A stretch of DNA of 33,021 nucleotides from Faecalibacterium sp. (lineage in GTDB: Bacteria; Bacillota; Clostridia; Oscillospirales; Ruminococcaceae): NCBI GenBank assembly GCA_022652735.1, contig JALCRP010000023.1:1-33021 (forward strand). Reading direction: 5' to 3'. Positions 1 to 7,924 of this stretch are shown here, piece after piece. The notes under the pieces were generated by a model that saw only the letters and a program-made list of their open reading frames with translations, searched no databases and had not been told where the DNA came from. Made by a program: the position numbers and the translations under genes. Position 1 is the first letter of the stretch, and every line of letters begins with the position of its first letter.

Positions 1-30
1 ATACCACTTTTGCCAAAATCCGCATAGAAC

Positions 31-70
31 AAAAAATCCCCAAAGCCCTGAAAAATCAAGGCTTTGGGGA
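31..70 (-). terminator. Intrinsic terminator (minus strand) downstream of the tRNA-Thr fragment
   Basis: An 11-bp perfect stem (37-47 with 60-70) reads on the minus strand as TCCCCAAAGCC / GGCTTTGGGGA around a 12-base loop. It is followed on the minus strand by six T (complement of A31-36). It lies 8 bases beyond the CCA end of the tRNA-Thr fragment, so it is probably that gene's original terminator. There is no T-run on the plus side, so it should act leftward only. Confidence 0.8.
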
Positions 71-77
71 CTGCGTT

Positions 78-127
78 TGGAGCTGCTATCCAGATTCGAA
101 CTGGAGACCTCATCCTTACCAAGGATG
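78..127 (-). pseudogene. 3' fragment of tRNA-Thr(GGU), lacking the acceptor 5' strand and D arm
   Basis: On the minus strand this stretch holds an anticodon arm (stem CATCC/GGATG, loop TTGGTAA, anticodon GGT), a variable loop AGGTC, a T arm (TCCAG-TTCGAAT-CTGGA), the 3' acceptor strand TAGCAGC, a discriminator T and an encoded CCA. A whole tRNA-Thr would continue 5' of the anticodon stem with a D arm ending in GAGC plus one base. Here the sequence changes at about 127/128 into the 5' flank of the penicillin-binding protein gene, with no D arm and no 5' acceptor strand. It therefore cannot fold as a tRNA. Such 3' tRNA pieces are the usual scar of integration at tRNA genes, or of a rearrangement that cut one. 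Which of these happened is inference. Confidence 0.75.
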
Positions 128-138
128 AGGTGCTTTTT

Positions 139-1767
139 ATGTCTTTACGCCGTACGGTTGCGCTATACGCATTTTTGCTCGGTTTTTTCTTTTTAGAGAT
201 ATGCCGCTTATTTTATATTGCACAAAATAATTCTTATGCGAAAAAGGCAGAAGATCAAACCATTACAAATTTGCCGGTAGATACTGCGCGCGGTGATTTT
301 TACGACTGTGCGGGCCAAAAGCTCACGGGCCGGGAAACCGTGTATTATGCGCTGTGTGTGCCCGGAGAAGAAAACTATGCCAAGCTTTTTTCCTATGTCA
401 ATTACAGCGATCAGGCGCGGCTGTATCGGCTGCGCAACGCAACTGCGCCGTTTTTGGTTGAAGTTGGGCAGGATTTGAGCGGGGAGGGCATCTATACGAT
501 TTCCCGGGAAAGGCGCTACAGCAAGCTGCCGATTTGTACCCAGCTGATTGGATACCTGGACAGCGGCGGGCACGGCGTGGCCGGGCTGGAGGCCGCTTTT
601 GACGAGGCTTTAAGCGGCAGCGGCACGGCCGGCTATATCCAATGCGTCACCAACGCGAAAGGCGCGCTGATGGATGCGACACAGCCGGAATATCATGCCC
701 CGGGCGATGACGGCGCAGATGTGCAGCTTACCATCGACAGCGCGATTCAGCGCGCAAGCGAGGGCATTGCCGCTGATATGATGACGACAGGGTGCATTTT
801 AGTATTGGACGTCAAAACGGCAAAAGTGCGCGCCTGTGTCAGCATGCCCGATTACGACCCGACAAATGTCGGGGCCAGCATCGACGCCCAAAATGCGCCG
901 TTTGTCAACCGCGCACTTTCAGCTTATGCGGTAGGGTCGGTATTCAAGCCGGTGCTTGCGGCCGCGGCGCTTGAAACACAACAGAACGGCCTGACAATCG
1001 ATTGCGTCGGCTACACGAAAGTCAGCGATCATGTTTATCGCTGCGCGGGCGGCGTACCGCACGGCGAAACCGACCTTGCCGACGCGCTGGCGAAAAGCTG
1101 CAACTGCTATTTTATTGCGATGGGCCAGCAGCTTGGCCCCGAAAGGCTGCACCGCTATGCCGAGGCATTCGGCTTCGGGCAGCCGGTGTATCTTGCGGGC
1201 GGCGTAAAGGCGGCGGCAGGTATGCTGCCGGACGCCGCACAGCTTAAAGATTTGGGCGAAAAGGCCAATTTTAGCTTTGGGCAGGGGAAGCTGCTTGCCA
1301 CGCCGGTGCAGGTTGCGGCGATGATGAACACGATTGCGGCCGGCGGCACCTATCGCACCCCCTCTTTTTTGGAGCGCACTTTTGATGCGGATACCGACAC
1401 CACAGTGCAAAACCTCTACAGCCCGGAGACGCGGCAGGTGATGCAGCAGGCAAACGCCAAAACGCTGCAGGCCATGCTGGCCGGCGTTGTATCCGACGGC
1501 CTTGGCCACGAGGCAAAGCCTACCGAGGGCACGGCCGCCGGCAAAACCGGTACGGCGCAGACGGGCCGCTTTGACGCAAACGAACAGGAATACAAAAACC
1601 TTTGGTTTGCCGGATTCTACCCGGCCGATAACCCGCAATATACGATTGTTGTGATGCAGGATGACAAAACAGAAGCCGACCATTCAAGCGCCGCAGTATT
1701 TGCCCGCCTATGCGACGCCCTCTCTTTGATGAAATATGTACAAATCGGGCAAAATGCCAAGACATAA
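139..1767 (+). CDS. Penicillin-binding transpeptidase (SpoVD/FtsI/PBP2-like class B PBP)
   Basis: This is a D,D-transpeptidase that cross-links peptidoglycan on the outer face of the membrane. The 542-residue protein has one N-terminal membrane anchor (about residues 5-25), a dimerisation region, and a C-terminal transpeptidase domain with all three active-site motifs: SVFK (Ser267, Lys270), SCN (320-322) and KTG (469-471). It has no C-terminal PASTA domains. An in-frame ATG at 64 exists, but its extra 25 codons are the antisense translation of the tRNA-Thr fragment. The ATG at 139 has AGGATGAGG upstream at 122-130 and starts just before the anchor, so I use it. The promoter is not visible. 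It could be a sporulation (SpoVD-type) or a cell-division enzyme. Sequence alone does not separate these, although the organism does carry spore genes nearby. Confidence 0.85.
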   Translation: MSLRRTVALYAFLLGFFFLEICRLFYIAQNNSYAKKAEDQTITNLPVDTARGDFYDCAGQKLTGRETVYYALCVPGEENYAKLFSYVNYSDQARLYRLRNATAPFLVEVGQDLSGEGIYTISRERRYSKLPICTQLIGYLDSGGHGVAGLEAAFDEALSGSGTAGYIQCVTNAKGALMDATQPEYHAPGDDGADVQLTIDSAIQRASEGIAADMMTTGCILVLDVKTAKVRACVSMPDYDPTNVGASIDAQNAPFVNRALSAYAVGSVFKPVLAAAALETQQNGLTIDCVGYTKVSDHVYRCAGGVPHGETDLADALAKSCNCYFIAMGQQLGPERLHRYAEAFGFGQPVYLAGGVKAAAGMLPDAAQLKDLGEKANFSFGQGKLLATPVQVAAMMNTIAAGGTYRTPSFLERTFDADTDTTVQNLYSPETRQVMQQANAKTLQAMLAGVVSDGLGHEAKPTEGTAAGKTGTAQTGRFDANEQEYKNLWFAGFYPADNPQYTIVVMQDDKTEADHSSAAVFARLCDALSLMKYVQIGQNAKT

Positions 1768-1783
1768 GCCCCCCGGAAAACAG

Positions 1784-1812
1784 TTGACATTTGGGCGCTG
1801 TGCGCCTATAAT
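1784..1812 (+). promoter_or_regulatory. Sigma-A promoter of the alaS T-box leader
   Basis: Perfect -35 TTGACA (1784-1789), a 17-base spacer and a perfect -10 TATAAT (1807-1812). Transcription should begin near 1819, immediately before the T-box leader. Confidence 0.9.
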
Positions 1813-1819
1813 TTGACTG

Positions 1820-2062
1820 TAATCAGGAGAAAAAGGCTTCGATAGGGCCAGCGCACCGTGAGGATAAAAAGAGAGACGACCCGTGGCTGAAAGGCCGTCT
1901 GTCCACAGCGGCGCCCATGCCACCCTTGAGCCGCCGGCGAAAGCCGGACGTGCCGCGGCGTTAACGCGGAAAAGTGGCGGGCTATGCCCGCAATTTGGGT
2001 GGTACCACGGATGCGATTTCTAGCTTTCGTCCCTTTTCGAGGGGCGAAAGCTATATTTTTTT
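1820..2062 (+). promoter_or_regulatory. T-box riboswitch (alanyl-tRNA responsive) in front of alaS
   Basis: The leader contains the T-box core GGGTGGTACCACGG at 1997-2010, which pairs with the tRNA acceptor end. It also has an AGAGAG bulge element (1870-1875) with a GTGGCTGAAAG-type distal loop typical of Stem I. The 3' end is an intrinsic terminator with a 13-base stem (2021-2033 with 2041-2053, one G-T pair) and a T-run at 2056-2062. Uncharged tRNA should favour the antiterminator formed by the T-box bases. Alanine specificity is inferred from the downstream gene. I could not place the specifier codon with certainty in the rather short 3' side of Stem I. Confidence 0.93.
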
Positions 2063-2102
2063 GCGACGAAACGGGTATCGAAAAAAGAGGAGATAGAAGT
2101 TT

Positions 2103-4760
2103 ATGGAATGGACCGGCTTAAACGAACTGCGCGAAAAGTATCTGACCTTCTTTGAGAGCAAAGGCCATCTGCGGCTGGACAGCTTCCCGCTGGTGCCGAA
2201 AAACGACCCCAGCCTGCTGCTGATTAACAGCGGCATGGCGCCGATGAAAAAATGGTTTTTGAAGCAGGAGGAGCCGCCGCGCCATCGCGTGACGACCTGC
2301 CAGAAGTGCATCCGTACCCCGGACATCGAGCGTGTGGGTATCACGGCGCGCCACGGCACTTTCTTTGAAATGCTGGGCAACTTCTCGTTTCAGGATTACT
2401 TTAAGGAAGAAGTGATTCCTTGGGCGTGGGAGTTCTTGACGAGCAAGGATTGGATGGCAATCCCGAAGGATAAGCTGTATATCTCCGTGTATCTCGACGA
2501 CGACGAAGCCTATGACATCTGGACGAAGAAGGTTGGCATCGCGCCAGATCACATGGTGCGCTTCGGCAAAGAGGATAACTTCTGGGAGCATGGCTCCGGC
2601 CCGTGCGGCCCCTGCTCGGAGATTTACTTTGACCGTGGGCCGGAATACGGCTGCGGCAAGCCGACCTGCGGCGTCGGATGCGACTGCGACCGCTATATGG
2701 AGATCTGGAACCTTGTGTTCAGCCAGTTCGATTCCGACGGAAAGGGCCACTACGAGCGCCTTGCTCAGCCGAACATCGATACCGGCATGGGCCTTGAGCG
2801 TCTGGCCTGCGCGATGCAAAACGTGGGCAACCTGTTTGAGGTGGATACCGTGCAGAGCGTGCTGCATCATGTCGAGCGCATCTCCGGCAAAACCTATAAA
2901 AAGGACGCGAAAACGGATGTGTCCATCCGCGTCATCACCGACCATGTGCGCAGCTGCGTGTTTATGGTTTCCGATGGCATCCTGCCCTCGAACGAGGGCC
3001 GCGGCTATGTGCTGCGCCGGCTTTTGCGCCGCGCCGCGCGCCACGGCCGGATGCTTGGCATCCATCATCCGTTCCTTGTTGATCTCGTCGAGACGGTGAT
3101 TCAGTCGAGCGAAAGCGCCTACCCGGAACTGCGCGAGCACGGCGAATATATCAAGAAGGTCATCGGCACTGAGGAAGCGCGCTTCTATAAGACGATCGAC
3201 GCGGGCATGAACATCCTTTCGGGCTTAATCGACGGCCTCGAAGCCGGCAAGGAAAAGGTCATCAGCGGCATGGAGGCCTTTAAGCTGAACGATACATTCG
3301 GCTTCCCGCTTGATCTGACAAAAGAGATCGCCGCAGAGGCCGGCATTCAGGTCGACGAGGACGGCTTCCGCAAAGAGATGCAAAAGCAGAAGGACCGTGC
3401 CCGTTCCGAGCGTCTGGCCAAGGATATTTCCGGCTGGAGCGCCGATTTGTTCGGCGAACTGACGGCCGAGCCGACCGTCTTTACGGGCTACGATACGCTG
3501 CACGACGAGGGCACCGTAATCGCGCTTTCCGATGAGGAAACGCTGACGGAGGCGATCTCCACCGACGAAGGCGCCAAAGAGGGCGTACTGGTTGTGCTGG
3601 ATAAAACGCCTTTCTATGCCGAGATGGGCGGCCAGGTAGCCGACCACGGCTATCTTACCTGCGCGGGCGCTTCGCTGAAGGTCGAGGCTGTGAAAAAGAC
3701 GCCGAAAGGCTACTTTGTCCACACCTGTACGCTGGAAAGCGGCATCCTCAAGGTGGGCGATAAAGTAACGGCACAGGTCGATAAAGAGTACCGCATGGCG
3801 ATTAGCCGCAACCACACCGCCACCCACCTTTTGCAGGCGGCCCTGCGCGAAGTGCTGGGCGACCATGTGCATCAGGCAGGCTCTTATCAGGATGCAAACC
3901 TGACGCGCTTCGACTTTACGCATTTCAGCGCGATGAAGCCGGAGGAAATTGCCAAGGTGGAAGCCATCGTAAATCAGAAGATTTTGGATGCGATGACGGT
4001 CGATATTCAGGCGATGCCGATCGAAGAGGCAAAGAAGCTGGGCGCGATGGCGCTGTTCGGCGAAAAGTACGGCAAGGTTGTGCGCGTAGTGAACGTGGAG
4101 GGCTGGTCGACGGAATTCTGCGGCGGTACCCATGTAAAGAACACCGCGCAGATCGGCTGCTTTAAGATCGTCAGTGAGGCTTCGGCCGCCGCCGGCATCC
4201 GCCGGATTGAGGCCGTAACGGGCGCAAACGTTATGCGCCTGCTGGACGAAAACGAAGCGGTGCTCAAAGCCGCCGCGGCCTGCGCGAAGGTGAACACACT
4301 GAAGGATTTGCCCGCCCGCATTCAGGCGATGGCCGACGAGAATAAGGCGCTGAGCCGTGACATCGAAACGTTGAAGGCCAAAGCAGCCGCCAGCAAGGTC
4401 GGCGATCTGTTTGAAAAGGCAGAGGACGTCGGCGGCATAAAGGTGGTTACCGCCTATTTCTCCGGCACAACGCCGGATACGCTGCGCGGCATGAGCGATT
4501 CGATCCGCGAAAAAGGCCCGAATGCTGTGGCCGTGCTGGTTGGCAGCAGCGAGGATAAAATCACCATGACGGTTGCGCTGGGCAAAAATGCCTTGGAAAA
4601 GGGCCTGAAAGCCGGCGCGCTTGTCAAAGAGATCGCGGCAATCGCCGGCGGAAACGGCGGCGGCAAGCCCGATTTCGCAATGGCCGGCCTGAAAGACGCG
4701 AACAAGATTGACGAGGCACTGCATGCGGTGCCCGAGATCGTGAAAAAGCAGCTCGGCTAA
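2103..4760 (+). CDS. alaS: Alanine--tRNA ligase
   Basis: This cytoplasmic enzyme charges tRNA-Ala and hydrolyses mischarged Ser- or Gly-tRNA-Ala. At 885 residues it is the normal bacterial length. It has a class II catalytic domain at the N terminus (with the segment around GSGPCGPCSEIYFD), a tRNA-binding region, an editing domain with the HxxxH zinc motif (His571, His575) and the second zinc element CGGTH (Cys673, His677), and the C-terminal DHHA1-like domain rich in GGNGGG. The ATG at 2103 is preceded by GAGGAG (2087-2092). It is controlled by the T-box leader directly upstream. The HIT-family gene begins 39 bases after its stop and may be co-transcribed. Confidence 0.98.
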   Translation: MEWTGLNELREKYLTFFESKGHLRLDSFPLVPKNDPSLLLINSGMAPMKKWFLKQEEPPRHRVTTCQKCIRTPDIERVGITARHGTFFEMLGNFSFQDYFKEEVIPWAWEFLTSKDWMAIPKDKLYISVYLDDDEAYDIWTKKVGIAPDHMVRFGKEDNFWEHGSGPCGPCSEIYFDRGPEYGCGKPTCGVGCDCDRYMEIWNLVFSQFDSDGKGHYERLAQPNIDTGMGLERLACAMQNVGNLFEVDTVQSVLHHVERISGKTYKKDAKTDVSIRVITDHVRSCVFMVSDGILPSNEGRGYVLRRLLRRAARHGRMLGIHHPFLVDLVETVIQSSESAYPELREHGEYIKKVIGTEEARFYKTIDAGMNILSGLIDGLEAGKEKVISGMEAFKLNDTFGFPLDLTKEIAAEAGIQVDEDGFRKEMQKQKDRARSERLAKDISGWSADLFGELTAEPTVFTGYDTLHDEGTVIALSDEETLTEAISTDEGAKEGVLVVLDKTPFYAEMGGQVADHGYLTCAGASLKVEAVKKTPKGYFVHTCTLESGILKVGDKVTAQVDKEYRMAISRNHTATHLLQAALREVLGDHVHQAGSYQDANLTRFDFTHFSAMKPEEIAKVEAIVNQKILDAMTVDIQAMPIEEAKKLGAMALFGEKYGKVVRVVNVEGWSTEFCGGTHVKNTAQIGCFKIVSEASAAAGIRRIEAVTGANVMRLLDENEAVLKAAAACAKVNTLKDLPARIQAMADENKALSRDIETLKAKAAASKVGDLFEKAEDVGGIKVVTAYFSGTTPDTLRGMSDSIREKGPNAVAVLVGSSEDKITMTVALGKNALEKGLKAGALVKEIAAIAGGNGGGKPDFAMAGLKDANKIDEALHAVPEIVKKQLG

Positions 4761-4799
4761 GCGCCGGGCGTTCGACAAACACGGAAAGGAGTGGCACAA

Positions 4800-5141
4800 A
4801 TGGACGATTGCTTGTTTTGCAAGATCGCCGCAGGGAAGATCCCCTCGAAAAAGCTGTTTGAGGACGATACGCTCCTGGCTTTCTATGATGTTGACCCGCA
4901 GGCCCCGGTGCATTTTCTCGTAATCCCCAAAAAGCACATTGCCTCGGCCGCCTGCCTGACGGAAGAGGATGCGCCTTTGCTGGGGCATATTTACGCCGTG
5001 ATTGCGCAGCTGACAAAAAAGCTGGGCTGCACAGGCGGATACCGTGTAGTGACGAATGTGGGCGAAGATGGCGGCCAGAGCGTGAAGCACCTGCATTTCC
5101 ATGTGCTGGCCAAGCGCAGCCTCGCTTGGCCTCCGGGCTAA
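4800..5141 (+). CDS. HIT-family nucleotide-binding hydrolase (HinT-like)
   Basis: A 113-residue histidine-triad protein. HinT proteins hydrolyse purine nucleoside phosphoramidates and aminoacyl-adenylates. The N-terminal CLFCKIAAG segment and the C-terminal triad His97-x-His99-x-His101, followed by the LAWPPG tail, are diagnostic. A GTG at 4791 is in frame, but it lies inside the Shine-Dalgarno AAAGGAG (4785-4791). The ATG at 4800 is correctly spaced (8 bases), so I start there. It follows alaS closely. HinT's activity on aminoacyl-AMP makes this pairing sensible, but that functional link is inference. Confidence 0.93.
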   Translation: MDDCLFCKIAAGKIPSKKLFEDDTLLAFYDVDPQAPVHFLVIPKKHIASAACLTEEDAPLLGHIYAVIAQLTKKLGCTGGYRVVTNVGEDGGQSVKHLHFHVLAKRSLAWPPG

Positions 5142-5261
5142 AAAGTTTTTGCGCACTGCGCCGAAAAGGGCATCTGAATCTGCCATGAAAATTCCGCCTG
5201 CCGAAAGACGACGGGCAGCGAATTTACTGAATGCCGAATAGAAGAAAGGAAGCATCCTGTT

Positions 5262-5801
5262 ATGAAAGATACGTATACGCTGAGCGTCGCGGGCCTGACC
5301 CGTGAACTGCCGATCTGCAAATTGAACGAACATTTGAGCATTGCCGCTTTTATTATGCTGGGCGATGTGGAGCTGACGGAGGCCTGCGCACGGGATCTGC
5401 TGAAAAAGGCCCCGGAATTCGACGTCATTATGACGGCGGAAGCAAAGGGCATCCCGGTGGCCTATGAAATGGCCCGCCAGAGCGGAAAACCCTATATCAC
5501 AGCCCGCAAAGGCAAAAAGCTTTACATGCGGGAGCCTGTCGTTGTCGAGGATCAATCCATCACGACTGCGGCGCGCCAGACGCTTGTTCTGGACAAAAAA
5601 GACCTCGATTTCATGGATGGCAAGCGCCTTTTGATCGTGGACGATGTGATCTCCACGGGCGGTTCTCTCCATGCGCTGGAGATGCTGGCCGAGAAGAGCG
5701 CCTGCAAGGTTGTTGCCTGTGCCGCCGTTTTGGCGGAAGGCGATGCGGCGAAGCGCGATGACATCATCTATCTCGCGCCGCTGCCTCTGTTCGAGAACTA
5801 A
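5262..5801 (+). CDS. Purine phosphoribosyltransferase family protein (APRT/XPRT-like)
   Basis: A 179-residue type I phosphoribosyltransferase. The PRPP-binding loop is VDDVISTGGS (residues 126-135) preceded by hydrophobic LLI. Residues AEAKGIP (about 59-65) match the loop that APRT-type enzymes use near the active site. The family transfers ribose-5-phosphate from PRPP to a purine base in salvage. The hood region is not distinctive enough for me to say whether adenine or xanthine is used, or whether it is a non-catalytic regulator. AAAGGA lies upstream of the ATG at 5262. The stop is 2 bases before the comEC start, so the genes are probably coupled. Confidence 0.8.
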   Translation: MKDTYTLSVAGLTRELPICKLNEHLSIAAFIMLGDVELTEACARDLLKKAPEFDVIMTAEAKGIPVAYEMARQSGKPYITARKGKKLYMREPVVVEDQSITTAARQTLVLDKKDLDFMDGKRLLIVDDVISTGGSLHALEMLAEKSACKVVACAAVLAEGDAAKRDDIIYLAPLPLFEN

Positions 5802-5803
5802 GG

Positions 5804-7924
5804 ATGAAACGGCCGGCTTGTGTTTGCTGCGGCATGCTGCTTGCGGCTCTGCTGGCCATGAATCTTGTGCCGCGGGCCGCCTTTTGGGTGCCTACGGCAC
5901 TTTTGCTTTTCTGCGGGGTAGTGTGCTTTTTGCGCCGGGCACGGGCAATGGGCGCGTGCCTTTGCGTGGCGGCGGTTCTGGCGCTCGGCTGTTTTTGCCG
6001 CACGGCGCTGATGCTGCGCGCGCCGGCCGAAAGCTGGTGCGGCAAAAGCGTGATTCTTTCGGCGTCCGTGCTGGAAAACGGAACTTCTTATGCCGAAGGC
6101 ATGGCAAGCGCCACACTGCGCGTGACCAACGTCAACGGCTACAGCACTTCGTTTTTGTGCCGGTGCGGCTGCCTGCCGGAATGTGAAGCCGGGCAGAAAA
6201 TCCAAGGCAAATTTGCCTTGGATTCGGTGGCGGCCGGGCCCTATCGGCTTTCAGCCTATGCCGACGGCATCTTTGCACAGGCAACGTATCTGGGCGGCTT
6301 TGCCGTGGCCGGGCGGCAGGAGGGGCTTCGGGTTTGGCTGCAGCGGCTGCAGCGCACTATGAGCGCCGGAATTCGGCGCTGGCTTTCGCCGGAAACGGGC
6401 GGGATTCTCGCCGCCATGACGGTCGGAGACCGCGCATATATCCCGGATACGCTGCAAACCGCCTATCAGGATGCCGGTATTCCGCATATGCTCGTTGTCA
6501 GCGGGCTGCACCTTTCGCTGCTGTGCCGGCTAATCCCTCTGCGGCGCCGGAAGGAAAGTTGGCGCGCGCGGGTGGCCAACGCGCTGGCAGCGGTGTTTTT
6601 GTCGCTGTTTTTAATCGGTGTCACAGGCGCACAGCCTTCCATCGTGCGCGCGGGGCTGGCCGTGATTTTATGCAGTATCGGCGTACTTTTGGGCCGCCCG
6701 GCCGATGCCCTGACGAGCCTTGCGCTGACGGGCGCGCTGATGTCGGCAGCCAACGGCTATGCTGTGTGCGATATTGCCTTTGAGCTTTCTTTCGCAGCGA
6801 CAGCGGGCGTTTTGCTTGCGGGCGGCATCGTGGATAAATGGCGCAGCCGCCGCCCGGAAAATGAGACCCAAACGCTGCCGAAAAAAGCGGCTTGGCGCCT
6901 TTTAGAAAACACAATGACAGCCGCGGGCGGCGCGCTGTTCACGCTGCCGGTTTTAATGCTGCGCGGCATGAACATCAGCGCGGTATCCGTGCTGACGAAC
7001 GTCGCTACGCTCTGGCTGATTTCGCCGATTTTGGTGTGCGGGCTTGCCGCGGCTGTGGCTTGCTTTTTCCCGTTTCTGCTCCCGCTCAATCGCGCTGCCG
7101 CGTTTTGCGGTGGGGTGCTGGTGCGGCTGTTGAATGCGCTGGTGTCGTGCTTTTGCCGCATACCGGGCGCGCATTTACATACCGAAACAGCTTTTCCCGC
7201 ATTGGTGGTTTTGCTCGTTGCGGGCTTTTTGCTGGCGGCGTGGTTTTTCCGCCTTCCGGCGCGCAAAACGCTTTTGGCCGCTGTACTTTTGGTTGCTGTG
7301 GCCTTTTCGGCGGATGCCGGGCTTTCCCGCGGGCTCGTAAAAATCGCGATGGTAGGCAACGCGCGGGTTCCGGCCGTTGTGATTACGTGCGACGGCGAGG
7401 CGGAAGTGTTATTCCGCGGCGGCAGCTATAATGCCCGCAAGGTGGAAGAATATCTGCGCGAGGAAAACATCTCAGCCATCAAAACCCTTGTCGATCTGCG
7501 GATGGAGCCTTCCGGCGCCTGCCCGCTGGAAGGCGAACAGACGATCTGCGCCGCGAATATTGCCGACGGCGACGACGCACGGTTTACGTGCGGCGCGGTG
7601 CAGGGCCTTTGCGTCCGCATGGGCGGGGGCTGCTATATATGGCTGATGAACAAAAGCTACTGCATCGCTACCGTCAGCGGGACGCCGGCCGAAGATGAAA
7701 ATGTCTATCGGGTAGCGCTGTTTCTTGCTACGGGCAGCCCGCCGGCACGGGTACACCCGCAAAATGTAATGATTCTGCGCCGGGGCGATTCTTGGCTGGA
7801 CAGCTGCGGGGCGCAAAGAGTATACTATGAGCAATCCGGCGCGGCAGTTTGGCTGCGCACGGGCGATGCAAACGCTGCGAGGAAAAGCAGGGGAATGGGG
7901 GCGAACGGATGGCCGATCTGGTAA
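5804..7924 (+). CDS. comEC: ComEC/Rec2-family DNA-uptake channel with a degenerate C-terminal domain
   Basis: A 706-residue membrane protein of the ComEC family, which passes single-stranded DNA through the membrane during transformation. Order: two N-terminal membrane segments, an OB-like soluble region (about 60-190), and the competence core with many membrane segments (about 195-500), including the signature PHMLVVSGLHLSLL near residues 225-240. The roughly 190-residue tail lines up with the usual metallo-beta-lactamase domain but lacks its motifs. The usual GQGD is read here as GNAR (residues 518-521), the DGG position as RGG, and the HxHxDH site as DLRMEPSG (564-571). It overlaps the holA start by 16 bases. 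No other competence genes are in the window, so natural transformation is not shown. Confidence 0.88.
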   Translation: MKRPACVCCGMLLAALLAMNLVPRAAFWVPTALLLFCGVVCFLRRARAMGACLCVAAVLALGCFCRTALMLRAPAESWCGKSVILSASVLENGTSYAEGMASATLRVTNVNGYSTSFLCRCGCLPECEAGQKIQGKFALDSVAAGPYRLSAYADGIFAQATYLGGFAVAGRQEGLRVWLQRLQRTMSAGIRRWLSPETGGILAAMTVGDRAYIPDTLQTAYQDAGIPHMLVVSGLHLSLLCRLIPLRRRKESWRARVANALAAVFLSLFLIGVTGAQPSIVRAGLAVILCSIGVLLGRPADALTSLALTGALMSAANGYAVCDIAFELSFAATAGVLLAGGIVDKWRSRRPENETQTLPKKAAWRLLENTMTAAGGALFTLPVLMLRGMNISAVSVLTNVATLWLISPILVCGLAAAVACFFPFLLPLNRAAAFCGGVLVRLLNALVSCFCRIPGAHLHTETAFPALVVLLVAGFLLAAWFFRLPARKTLLAAVLLVAVAFSADAGLSRGLVKIAMVGNARVPAVVITCDGEAEVLFRGGSYNARKVEEYLREENISAIKTLVDLRMEPSGACPLEGEQTICAANIADGDDARFTCGAVQGLCVRMGGGCYIWLMNKSYCIATVSGTPAEDENVYRVALFLATGSPPARVHPQNVMILRRGDSWLDSCGAQRVYYEQSGAAVWLRTGDANAARKSRGMGANGWPIW

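Noticed and set aside
64..138. N-terminal extension of the penicillin-binding protein from ATG 64
   Set aside because: These 25 codons are the antisense of the tRNA-Thr fragment, a known source of false peptide extensions. ATG 139 has a ribosome site and starts at the membrane anchor.
3225..5672. 815-codon open frame on the minus strand opposite alaS, the HIT gene and the phosphoribosyltransferase gene
   Set aside because: It is the mirror of strongly coding GC-rich genes. Composition (His/Arg/Gln/Ala-rich), lack of domains and the clear identity of the plus-strand genes show it is a shadow.
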